A DNA stretch of 40,184 nt from Rhodospirillaceae bacterium (GTDB lineage: Bacteria; Pseudomonadota; Alphaproteobacteria; Rhodospirillales; UBA2165). The stretch is taken from positions 1-40,184 of the forward strand of contig JABHAA010000051.1 in the NCBI GenBank assembly GCA_018674495.1, read 5' to 3'. The notes beneath the pieces are model-generated. The model ran no database searches, was not told the origin of the DNA, and saw only the letters and a program-made list of their open reading frames with translations. The translations under genes were made by a program, and so were the position numbers. Positions 1 through 6,349 of this stretch are shown piece after piece; the first letter of the stretch is position 1; every line of letters starts with the position of its first letter.

Positions 1-903
1 CCCCGACACCAGAAATCCGGCCAGCATATAGCGGCTCAAGCCAATGGCGTTGTTGCGACGCGCCAGCCAAAGCGAGGCCACCAGCGCCGCGCCGCCGGTT
101 GCCGACAGGAACCAGGCCAAAGTCGCCGGCCCTTGGGCCAGTACATCGCCGACGAAGGCCGGCATCAAATCGATAACCGGACGCAGCAACAAGGCGACAC
201 ACACCGCGATAATCATCAACAGTCGGATCGACGGCTGGTTCCAGGAATAAGCGAAACCCTCGGCGGTGTCGGCGAGCAGGCTCCGGCGTTTTCCCCGGCC
301 CGCCGGGGTATGATCAATGCGCACAAAGGCCAGCGCCAGAACATAGATGAAAAAGGTCACAGCGTTGAAGGCAAACGCCGCCCCGGCGCCCAGGGTCACA
401 AGGAACCCTCCGGCGATGGCAGGGCCGAGAAAGCGGGCGCTTTGGGCGCAGGCAGACTGCAGCGCCATGATCGCCGAAATATCCTTGCGCTCGACCAGCT
501 TGGGCATCATGGCAAAATGGGCGGGCACGGCGAAGGCGTTAAAAATACCTTGCAGGAAGGCAAACAGGATTAGCAATTCGATGGTGACCTGGCCGGTCAT
601 TGTGATCACCGTCAGCGCCGCCATGACCAGCCCTTGCGCGCCTTGCGAAAGGCGCTGGTAAAGCAAGGGATTGCCGCGATCGATGATGGCACCGGCAAAG
701 GGCGCCAGGATCGCGTTGGGCATGGTTTCGGCGAACACAATGGTGCCCACCAGGCCGGCCGAATTGGTCAACTCCCAGGTCAGCCAACCGAGTGCCACGG
801 TAAATACGAAACTGCCGTTCAGCGACACAAACATGCCGGTCAGGTAAATCGCGCAACTGCGGTTGGAAAAGGCGCTACCGATGCCGCCGAGGGAACTAGC
901 CAT
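1..903 (-). CDS. MFS transporter, MFS_3/EntS-like (3' end outside window)
   Basis: This reading frame runs from an ATG at 903 to the left edge with no stop, so only the first 301 residues are present. The translation is a chain of hydrophobic helices. It has the loop G-A-I-I-D-R-G near residue 60, where the MFS cytoplasmic loop 2-3 motif (DRxxRR-like) is expected. The overall pattern (an early FVSLNGS helix, then a long loop around residue 190) matches the MFS_3 family of drug and siderophore exporters in the inner membrane. No clear Shine-Dalgarno precedes the ATG; an ATG about 25 codons downstream is an alternative start. The substrate cannot be inferred. A second MFS_3-like protein lies at 17195-18469. 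The family is secure, the start less so. Confidence 0.8.
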   Translation of the reverse strand, partial: MASSLGGIGSAFSNRSCAIYLTGMFVSLNGSFVFTVALGWLTWELTNSAGLVGTIVFAETMPNAILAPFAGAIIDRGNPLLYQRLSQGAQGLVMAALTVITMTGQVTIELLILFAFLQGIFNAFAVPAHFAMMPKLVERKDISAIMALQSACAQSARFLGPAIAGGFLVTLGAGAAFAFNAVTFFIYVLALAFVRIDHTPAGRGKRRSLLADTAEGFAYSWNQPSIRLLMIIAVCVALLLRPVIDLMPAFVGDVLAQGPATLAWFLSATGGAALVASLWLARRNNAIGLSRYMLAGFLVSG

Positions 904-1012
904 GAGTGCTAACCGGCGGGGACAGCCAATGCCGGGTTAGACTATCAGCCATGCTGCTGCCTCATTCTTTCGCGATGTGCGGTAATAATGGCGGAAGAAT
1001 CATGGGCCGGTA

Positions 1013-1225
1013 TCAGTCTTTCTTGGCGGCTTGCCTGCCATGGTTGGTTATCGTTACCATGTCGAAACCATTGGCCACGTGCTCGGTCTTGATCCAGGCG
1101 TTTTGCTCGCACTCTTTTAAGGTGCGCTGCAAGATGGTTCCGTCCACATCATCGGGAACGGCGATGTCGCCGGACATGATTAAAAGCTCAAGAAACAGCC
1201 TTTGTTGCGGTAGGATAGTTGCCAT
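1013..1225 (-). CDS. Small protein of unknown function (70 aa)
   Basis: I do not recognise this gene. The ATG at 1225 is chosen because GGCGAG lies just upstream; an in-frame TTG at 1246 would add seven residues. The product is soluble and mildly acidic, and begins MATILPQQRLFLELL. Its helix-rich first part, followed by a strand-like segment (WIKTEHVANGFDMVTITNHG), is what a small winged-helix fold would look like, but that is only an impression. It sits between an MFS gene on the same strand and a divergent TPR-glycosyltransferase gene. Coding character (codon use and a Shine-Dalgarno) supports a real gene; the function is unknown. Confidence 0.55.
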   Translation of the reverse strand: MATILPQQRLFLELLIMSGDIAVPDDVDGTILQRTLKECEQNAWIKTEHVANGFDMVTITNHGRQAAKKD

Positions 1226-1313
1226 TTTCTCGCCAGCGGGCTTCAATTGATGGATTGTATCTGCAACAAACGATTACAACGCCATCATGCAAATTTCAAA
1301 CACAGTTGCTTAA

Positions 1314-3014
1314 ATGGCAGCATTAACCCTCGATCAGGCCCTCGAATTGGCGACGGAGCATTTTCAAGCCGACCGCACCGATGCCGCCAAGGCGGTGCTG
1401 GACGCCATCGTCCGCGAAGCGCCCGATTGCGCGGACGCGCACAATTTGCTTGGCTTGACCACCCACAAAAGCGGTGCCCTGGAAGCCGCGCTGGCATCGA
1501 TTGGCGAAGCTGTCCGGCTGGTCCCCGAAGACGCCAACTATATCTCCAACCTGGGCGTGGTCCACAAAACCCGCGGCGATTTGGGCCAGGCCGAGATTTG
1601 CTTCCGCCGGGCTATCGAATTGGAACCGGAAAAACCGAGCTTTTATTTCAATCTCGGCCAAACCCTCTATCAGGATGGCCGCGACCGGGATGCGGTCGTG
1701 GCCTTGCAGCGGGCCGTCGCGCTGCGCCCCGATTACGTCAATGCCCTGAACGAGTTGGGCAATTGTCTGCGTGATTTGGGCCGCGCCGACCGGGATTTAG
1801 ATATGCTCGGCCGCGCCCTCGATTGCTTCGCCCGGATTGCCGCCATCCAGCCTGATTTTCGCGGCTTGGCCTGGTGCCGCTTCCGGGTGCTTCGCGAACA
1901 AGCAAGGCTGGAGCTGGACGGCGGCAACGATAGGGTGCTGGCCACCTGTCAGGAATGTGAAAATACGCTGGCCTCCGCCGACTGGCTTCCCGCCGGTAAG
2001 ACGTTTGCAGGCAGCGGGGTAAGGTCCAGCCTGGAAATTTTCGATATTGCCAGCGAGGCGGGCGGCTCCTTCGGCGAGGCATCGGTCAAAACCTACAAGA
2101 ACGTGTGCCTGTTGCCCGGCGACAAGGAGTGGTTTTTGGCCGACGGCGGCGCCATTCATTTGCGCGATATGGCCAATACAACGCCGGAAACCGGACCTTA
2201 CGTGATCGTCGAGGGCGCGCACCAGGCCGTGCTTCGTATCCCCGATGCGGTGCACCGCGTATCGCAAACGCCATTGTTTCTGATCGGCGGCAGCCGCAAC
2301 TACTATCACTGGATGCTGGATTATTTGCCGCGCCTGATGCTAGCCGGTAAGGACGTGCGTTTTCTGGTGAATGAGGCGCGGGCGCCATTCCAGGATGAAT
2401 GCTTTGCCTTGTTGGGCATTAATGCGGATCGCTTGGTCGGCGCCCCGGACGCGGTTCAGATCGTCTGCGATGAATTGCAGGCGGTGGCGATCCCGGTGCG
2501 CCATATGCACCTGGATGATGCCGCTCGTAACTGGCTGCGGGACGATTTTGCCGCCAAGGCCCTTGCCAGTGTTAGTACCGGTGCCGATATTTCCACGAAA
2601 CGCCGGCTGTACGTGTCGAGAAAGGATGCGTCCTTGCGGCGTGTCGTAAACGAGGCCGAAGTTATGGACGCCCTTGGGCCGTTAGGCTTTGAGTTGGTGA
2701 TCGGCGGCGATTTAAGCGTTGCCGAGCAAGTCCGGCTGTTTTCCGAGGCGGATATCGTGGTTGCCCCGCACGGAGCCGCCTTGACCAATCTGGTGTTTAC
2801 CAATCCGGGCGCTTTGCTTGTGGAGTTGTCGGCGGCGCAACGGGTGCAATACAGTTTTTTTCGCCAAATTTGCCGCGATTGCGGTCATGATTTTGCCCTT
2901 CTGCAGTGCGGTTCAGTACCCTCGCCGGATCAAACCTTCGGCGCCAATAACCAGGATCACGACATGCATGTGCCGGTAGACCAGTTGCTCACCTTGCTGC
3001 ACGATCGTTTGTGA
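1314..3014 (+). CDS. TPR-repeat protein with GT61-family glycosyltransferase domain
   Basis: The protein has 566 residues. Residues 1-170 contain about four tetratricopeptide repeats with typical spacing (NLLGLTTHKSGALEAALASI, NLGVVHKTRGDLGQAEICF, NLGQTLYQDGRDRDAVVAL). The C-terminal half is a DUF563/glycosyltransferase 61 domain: NYYHWMLDYLPRL near 326-340, RRLYVSRKDASLRRVVNE near 428-445, and the family hallmark APHGAALTNLVF near 484-495. GT61 proteins transfer sugars in capsule or exopolysaccharide synthesis; in this architecture the TPRs probably bind partners. No signal peptide or membrane helix is visible, so it is probably cytoplasmic. It stands alone with no other polysaccharide genes nearby, so the acceptor is unknown. 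Domain assignment is strong. Confidence 0.88.
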   Translation: MAALTLDQALELATEHFQADRTDAAKAVLDAIVREAPDCADAHNLLGLTTHKSGALEAALASIGEAVRLVPEDANYISNLGVVHKTRGDLGQAEICFRRAIELEPEKPSFYFNLGQTLYQDGRDRDAVVALQRAVALRPDYVNALNELGNCLRDLGRADRDLDMLGRALDCFARIAAIQPDFRGLAWCRFRVLREQARLELDGGNDRVLATCQECENTLASADWLPAGKTFAGSGVRSSLEIFDIASEAGGSFGEASVKTYKNVCLLPGDKEWFLADGGAIHLRDMANTTPETGPYVIVEGAHQAVLRIPDAVHRVSQTPLFLIGGSRNYYHWMLDYLPRLMLAGKDVRFLVNEARAPFQDECFALLGINADRLVGAPDAVQIVCDELQAVAIPVRHMHLDDAARNWLRDDFAAKALASVSTGADISTKRRLYVSRKDASLRRVVNEAEVMDALGPLGFELVIGGDLSVAEQVRLFSEADIVVAPHGAALTNLVFTNPGALLVELSAAQRVQYSFFRQICRDCGHDFALLQCGSVPSPDQTFGANNQDHDMHVPVDQLLTLLHDRL

Positions 3015-3069
3015 TCCGGCCTCCCCTATTCCTTCTCCCATAAAATTTCAAAGATTTCCGCGATTACAG

Positions 3070-3098
3070 TTGACGGATGGTTGTGTTTTATATAGAAC
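3070..3098 (+). promoter_or_regulatory. Putative sigma70-type promoter of imuA-imuB
   Basis: TTGACG at 3070-3075 (5/6 match to the -35 consensus) is followed by 17 bp and then TAGAAC at 3093-3098 (4/6 match to TATAAT). The predicted -10 overlaps the first half of the LexA box, which is a sensible arrangement for repression. The distance to the imuA ATG (3149) is about 50 nt. This is inferred from sequence only. Confidence 0.5.
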
Positions 3099-3109
3099 AA
3101 AATAAGAAC
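3095..3109 (+). promoter_or_regulatory. LexA (SOS) operator upstream of imuA
   Basis: The sequence GAAC-AAAATAA-GAAC is a perfect GAAC-N7-GAAC, i.e. GTTC-N7-GTTC on the other strand. That direct repeat is the known LexA box of alphaproteobacteria. It lies 39 nt upstream of the imuA ATG and overlaps the predicted -10. imuA/imuB/dnaE2 cassettes are classical LexA targets, so position and downstream gene both support the call. Confidence 0.85.
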
Positions 3110-3148
3110 AATTAATCTATTCAGACAGCCAAAAGGGAATCGTGAAGC

Positions 3149-4060
3149 ATGTCTGCTGCTGTTTTCAAGCAACCATTATCCCCGGATTTCGGGGCACACC
3201 TTGGGCCTGACCCCGGGCTTCTTGCCCATTTGCGCGCCCGTGTTCAGACCCTGGAACATCCCGGCGGACGGACACCCCAAGCCGGTGCCCAAGCGCCCGC
3301 AGCCCCCATCAAAACCGTGTCCGTTGGCGCCGCCAGCATCGATGCCGCCCTGCCCTGGAACGGCTTGCCGGCCCAGGGTCTGCACGAAATCTTCGGCGAT
3401 GCGGCAGCGGTCGGCTTTTGCGCCAGCCTGCTGGTCCGCCTTTTGGCCCAAAGGCAAGCCCCCATTCTCTGGTGCCGGCCGGCGCGGGATGCATATGGGG
3501 AGCTGTACGGCCAGGGATTGGCCGCCGCCGGCCTCGATCCGGAGCGGCTGATCCTGGTGCATGGCCGCGATGACACGGAAATTCTGTGGGCCATGGAGGA
3601 AGGCTTGCGCTCCGGTGCCCTCGCCGCCGTCGTCGGCAGCCCACGCAAGATCCCGCCCATCGCTGGGCGCCGCCTGCAACTGGCGGCCGAGGAAAGCGGC
3701 ACCGCTGGCATCCTTTTGCGCCCCGAAGACGGCCAGCCTAGCGGGCGCCAGACGGCCACCGGCGCCGCGTTGAGCCGCTGGCGGGTGCTGTCCGCCCCCA
3801 GCCAGCCCGCCAGGGGCAATAGCGGCCAGATCATCGCCATGGGCCCACCGCAATGGCGGTTGGAGCTGCAACGCTGCCGCTTCGCCATGGCCCGCGGGCA
3901 AAATTTGAAAGAGGCCGGGAAACCCCGCGCCTGGTTGGTGGAATGGTGCAATGAAACGGGTAATTTCCCTCTGGTTGCCGCGCTTCGCGACGGATCGGCT
4001 GCAACAGCAGCAGACGCAGACGCGGAACCGCAGGCAGACCGAGGCGCAAACGCCGCATAG
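3149..4060 (+). CDS. imuA: ImuA, SOS mutasome accessory protein
   Basis: This 303-residue RecA-like protein belongs to the ImuA family, a partner of ImuB and DnaE2 in damage-induced translesion synthesis. Recognisable segments are the proline/alanine-rich N-terminus, GLPAQGLHEIFGDAAAVGFC near residues 70-90, and the core ILWCRPARDAYGELYGQGL followed by LDPERLILVHGRDDTEILWAMEEGL. These are characteristic of ImuA, in which the RecA Walker motif is degenerate. The C-terminal LVEWCNETGNFPLVAALRD is the usual family ending; the last 20 residues (Ala/Asp-rich) are encoded inside the region that overlaps imuB. The gene follows a LexA box and starts the cassette. The assignment is firm. Confidence 0.9.
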   Translation: MSAAVFKQPLSPDFGAHLGPDPGLLAHLRARVQTLEHPGGRTPQAGAQAPAAPIKTVSVGAASIDAALPWNGLPAQGLHEIFGDAAAVGFCASLLVRLLAQRQAPILWCRPARDAYGELYGQGLAAAGLDPERLILVHGRDDTEILWAMEEGLRSGALAAVVGSPRKIPPIAGRRLQLAAEESGTAGILLRPEDGQPSGRQTATGAALSRWRVLSAPSQPARGNSGQIIAMGPPQWRLELQRCRFAMARGQNLKEAGKPRAWLVEWCNETGNFPLVAALRDGSAATAADADAEPQADRGANAA

Positions 4061-5651
4061 ATCGCGGGCCAATAGCCCTGACGAAGGCCCCAGTGAAACC
4101 CCGGTGGCGACCGTTACCGCGGTGCATGGCGGCCAGCGCATCGCCGCCGCCAATGATGCGGCGCGCAGCCAGGGTATCAGCCCCGGCATGGCGCTGGCCG
4201 ACGCGCGCGCCCTCTATCCCAGCTTAGGCGTCCGCCAGATGGCGCCAGAGGACGATCTCGAAACCCTCAAACGCCTGTCCCGGGCGGCCATGCGCTATAC
4301 GCCCTGGGTGTCCATCGATCCCCTTGGCGACAAGGCCAGCAATGGTTTCGGCAGCCTCGGCGGGGATGCGGGATTGTGGCTGGATGTGAGCGGCTGCGCC
4401 CACCTGTTCGGCGGCGAGGCGGCGCTGCTGGCCGATCTGACCGGACGCTTCGAAAATCACGGGTTCCATGCCCGCGCCGCCATGGCGCCGATGCCGGGCG
4501 CCGCCTGGGCCCTGGCCCGTTTTGGCGAAATCGGCGCCTCCATTGTGGCGCCCGGCGATGTGCGCGAAGCCCTGGCGCCGCTACCGGTGGCGGCCTTGCG
4601 TATCGCTGGGCGGGCGGCGGAAGCCTTGCAGCGGGTTGGCCTCCGGCGCATCGATGATCTGTTGCAAATGCCGCGCGGCCCCCTCGCCCGGCGCTTCGGG
4701 CGGGAAGTGCTCGAACGCCTGGATCAAGCCCTCGGCAAGACCGATGAGCCCATTTCGCCCCGCCGCATTATCCCGCTTATCCATGCCCGCCGGGTGTTTG
4801 CCGAACCCATCGGGCGCAACGAAGATATCGAAGCGGCCACAAATGGTCTGCTCAACCATATCGCGGGCGAACTGGAAACCACCGGCCAGGGCGTCCGGCG
4901 AATGGATTTGACCCTCTACCGGGTAGACAATTCCACCCAACAAGTGCGCATCGGCACGGCGCGCCCGGTGCGCGATGCAGCTCACATTGCCCGCCTGTTC
5001 CGGGATAAGATGGAAGATTTCGATGCCGGCTTTGGGGTCGAGGTGATCGCCCTGGCCGCCACCGAAACCGCCTCCCTCGCCCAGCATCAGGGGGAATTTC
5101 CCGACAATTCGACGAGTAATTTGTCGTTTATGGATGCGGGGGAATCCGCCGCCCGCCTGATCGACCGGCTGGCCGGGCGTTTGGGGCCCACCAGCGTCAC
5201 CCGCCTCCACGCCCGTGCCAGCCATTTGCCCGAGCGCGCCAGCCGCGCCATCCCGGTTTTCAAGGAAAAAGACAGCAGTACCGCGCCCGATGCCCTGGAC
5301 AGCCCGGATTTGTGGCGCGGCGCCCCCCGGCGCGGGCCGCGCCCGATCCGGCTTCTGGCCCAGCCCACGGCCATTGACGTGATGGCGCCGGTGCCGGACG
5401 GACCGCCCGTCATGTTCCGCTGGCGCCGCCGCCAATACAAGGTGACCAACGCCGATGGCCCCGAACGCATCGCCCCCGAATGGTGGCGGCGCAGCGGCCG
5501 CCTGCCGCCCGGCGCCACCACGCTGGAGCACGGCACCCGCGATTACTACCGCATCGAAGATGAGAGCGGAAAGCGATACTGGCTGTACCGCGAGGGCCTC
5601 TACCGCCCCGACCGCCCACCCCGCTGGTACCTGCATGGCTTCTTTGCCTGA
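3951..5651 (+). CDS. imuB: ImuB, catalytically inactive Y-family polymerase homologue
   Basis: The protein has 566 residues. The start MKRVISLWLPRFATDRL is the canonical ImuB N-terminus, so the ATG at 3951 is kept although it overlaps imuA by 110 nt in another frame. ImuB is a Y-family (DinB-like) scaffold linking ImuA, DnaE2 and the beta clamp. The active-site acidic motif of true polymerases (SxDE) is absent: the equivalent place reads GLWLDVSGCAHLFGGE near residues 143-158, consistent with a non-catalytic paralogue. The thumb/HhH (LQRVGLRRIDDLLQMP) and little-finger regions follow. The C-terminal ImuB domain ends with YWLYREGLYR and WYLHGFFA. Oddity: a Gln-rich insertion (residues 18-31), then a basic/polar linker, before the conserved VATVTAVHGGQRIAAAN. 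I see no obvious clamp-binding pentapeptide. Confidence 0.9.
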   Translation: MKRVISLWLPRFATDRLQQQQTQTRNRRQTEAQTPHRSRANSPDEGPSETPVATVTAVHGGQRIAAANDAARSQGISPGMALADARALYPSLGVRQMAPEDDLETLKRLSRAAMRYTPWVSIDPLGDKASNGFGSLGGDAGLWLDVSGCAHLFGGEAALLADLTGRFENHGFHARAAMAPMPGAAWALARFGEIGASIVAPGDVREALAPLPVAALRIAGRAAEALQRVGLRRIDDLLQMPRGPLARRFGREVLERLDQALGKTDEPISPRRIIPLIHARRVFAEPIGRNEDIEAATNGLLNHIAGELETTGQGVRRMDLTLYRVDNSTQQVRIGTARPVRDAAHIARLFRDKMEDFDAGFGVEVIALAATETASLAQHQGEFPDNSTSNLSFMDAGESAARLIDRLAGRLGPTSVTRLHARASHLPERASRAIPVFKEKDSSTAPDALDSPDLWRGAPRRGPRPIRLLAQPTAIDVMAPVPDGPPVMFRWRRRQYKVTNADGPERIAPEWWRRSGRLPPGATTLEHGTRDYYRIEDESGKRYWLYREGLYRPDRPPRWYLHGFFA

Positions 5652-5692
5652 GATTGCGGATGAATGGAACAGGCGAATAAATGCATTCAACA

Positions 5693-5722
5693 GTAGGGGC
5701 GGGGTTCAAACCCGCCCGCCCC
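5693..5722 (+). repeat. REP-like palindrome, copy 1
   Basis: An imperfect palindrome has arms GTAGGGGCGGG and CCCGCCCGCCCC around TTCAAA. It lies just downstream of imuB and just upstream of the transposase ATG at 5734. It matches copy 2 (6248-6269) in inverted orientation and copy 3 (6301-6330) in direct orientation. Such GTAGGGGCGGGTTTxAAACC elements are typical REP sequences associated with RAYT genes. Confidence 0.75.
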
Positions 5723-5733
5723 AAGGAACACAC

Positions 5734-6288
5734 ATGTCTCTTTTAAATCAAAGCCATACGCCGACCCGTCGCCGACCCTTACGGTTGCCGCATTACGATT
5801 ACACCTCCCCAGGCGCTTATTTCCTAACCACCTGCACCCACCGGCGCGCTCCCATATTCGGGCAAATCGCGGATGACGCAATGGACCTCAACCTCTTCGG
5901 CGAGGCCGCTGAGTCGTGCTGGCTGGATTTACCATCCCATTATCCCAATACGAACCTCGATGCCTTCGTGGTTATGCCCAATCATGTGCATGCAATCCTT
6001 ATTTTGGAAGACGTTTCCCGGCCGGCACACGGTCTCAGCGAGGTTGTTCGCGGCTTTAAAACTTTCTCCGCCCGGCGGATCAACACCTTGCGCGCAACCG
6101 CCGGCAAACCGATTTGGCAGCGCGGTTATCACGAGCATATTGTTCGGGGCGAGAGTGCCCTGCAGAAAATCCGCGATTACATCGCCGCAAATCCCGCTCG
6201 TTGGGCGGTTGACCGTAATAATCCCGGATGTGCTCCGGCCATCCGGACGGGTTTGAAACCCGCCCCTACGGCAGGGACGGGAGTATGA
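5734..6288 (+). CDS. REP-associated tyrosine transposase (RAYT, Y1_Tnp domain)
   Basis: The protein has 184 residues from the ATG at 5734. The N-terminal PLRLPHYDYTSPGAYFLTT is the usual RAYT/Y1 transposase opening. The HUH metal-binding motif is His84-Val-His86 in MPNHVHAIL, and the candidate nucleophile is Tyr149 in KIRDYIAANP; WQRGYHEHIVR precedes it. The fold cuts and rejoins single-stranded DNA at palindromes. The last 15 codons (including RTGLKPAPT) run through REP copy 2, so the tail of the protein is repeat-derived. The reading frame is open upstream to 5455 inside imuB, but family similarity begins at this ATG. No frameshift is seen, so the gene looks intact. Confidence 0.85.
   Translation: MSLLNQSHTPTRRRPLRLPHYDYTSPGAYFLTTCTHRRAPIFGQIADDAMDLNLFGEAAESCWLDLPSHYPNTNLDAFVVMPNHVHAILILEDVSRPAHGLSEVVRGFKTFSARRINTLRATAGKPIWQRGYHEHIVRGESALQKIRDYIAANPARWAVDRNNPGCAPAIRTGLKPAPTAGTGV
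6248..6269 (-). repeat. REP-like palindrome, copy 2 (inverted relative to copy 1)
   Basis: CGGGTTTGAAACCCG followed by CCCCTAC is the reverse complement of the left part of copy 1. It lies inside the 3' end of the transposase gene and encodes part of its tail. Together with copy 1 it brackets the gene as an inverted pair. Confidence 0.75.
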
Positions 6289-6300
6289 ACATTGTTAACC

Positions 6301-6330
6301 GTAGGGGTGGGTTTCAAACTCGCCCAGGTG
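6301..6330 (+). repeat. REP-like palindrome, copy 3 (degenerate)
   Basis: GTAGGGGTGGG, TTTCAAA and CTCGCCCAGGTG have the same orientation as copy 1 but with substitutions in both arms. The element ends 19 nt before the dnaE2 ATG, so it lies in the dnaE2 leader and could form a hairpin there. Confidence 0.65.
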
Positions 6331-6349
6331 CATCCCGAAACCGGATACC

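Larger units (their letters stand above)
5693..6330 (+). mobile_element. REP-RAYT unit inserted between imuB and dnaE2
   Basis: The unit consists of a REP-like palindrome, an IS200/IS605-like HUH transposase gene, and two more REP-like palindromes. It separates imuB (ends 5651) from dnaE2 (starts 6350), genes that are usually adjacent or overlapping in alphaproteobacteria. RAYT proteins mobilise REP sequences in cis as domesticated or semi-domesticated transposases. Boundaries are given as the outer edges of the outer palindromes; no target-site duplication can be recognised, as expected for this family. Confidence 0.65.

Noticed and set aside
3176..4189. Long reverse-strand open frame opposite imuA
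   Set aside because: High GC leaves long antisense frames open. The forward strand encodes a recognisable ImuA, and the reverse translation is low-complexity Gly/Ala/Gln-rich.
4581..5690. Long reverse-strand open frame opposite imuB
   Set aside because: Same reason: shadow of a high-GC gene with clear ImuB homology on the other strand.
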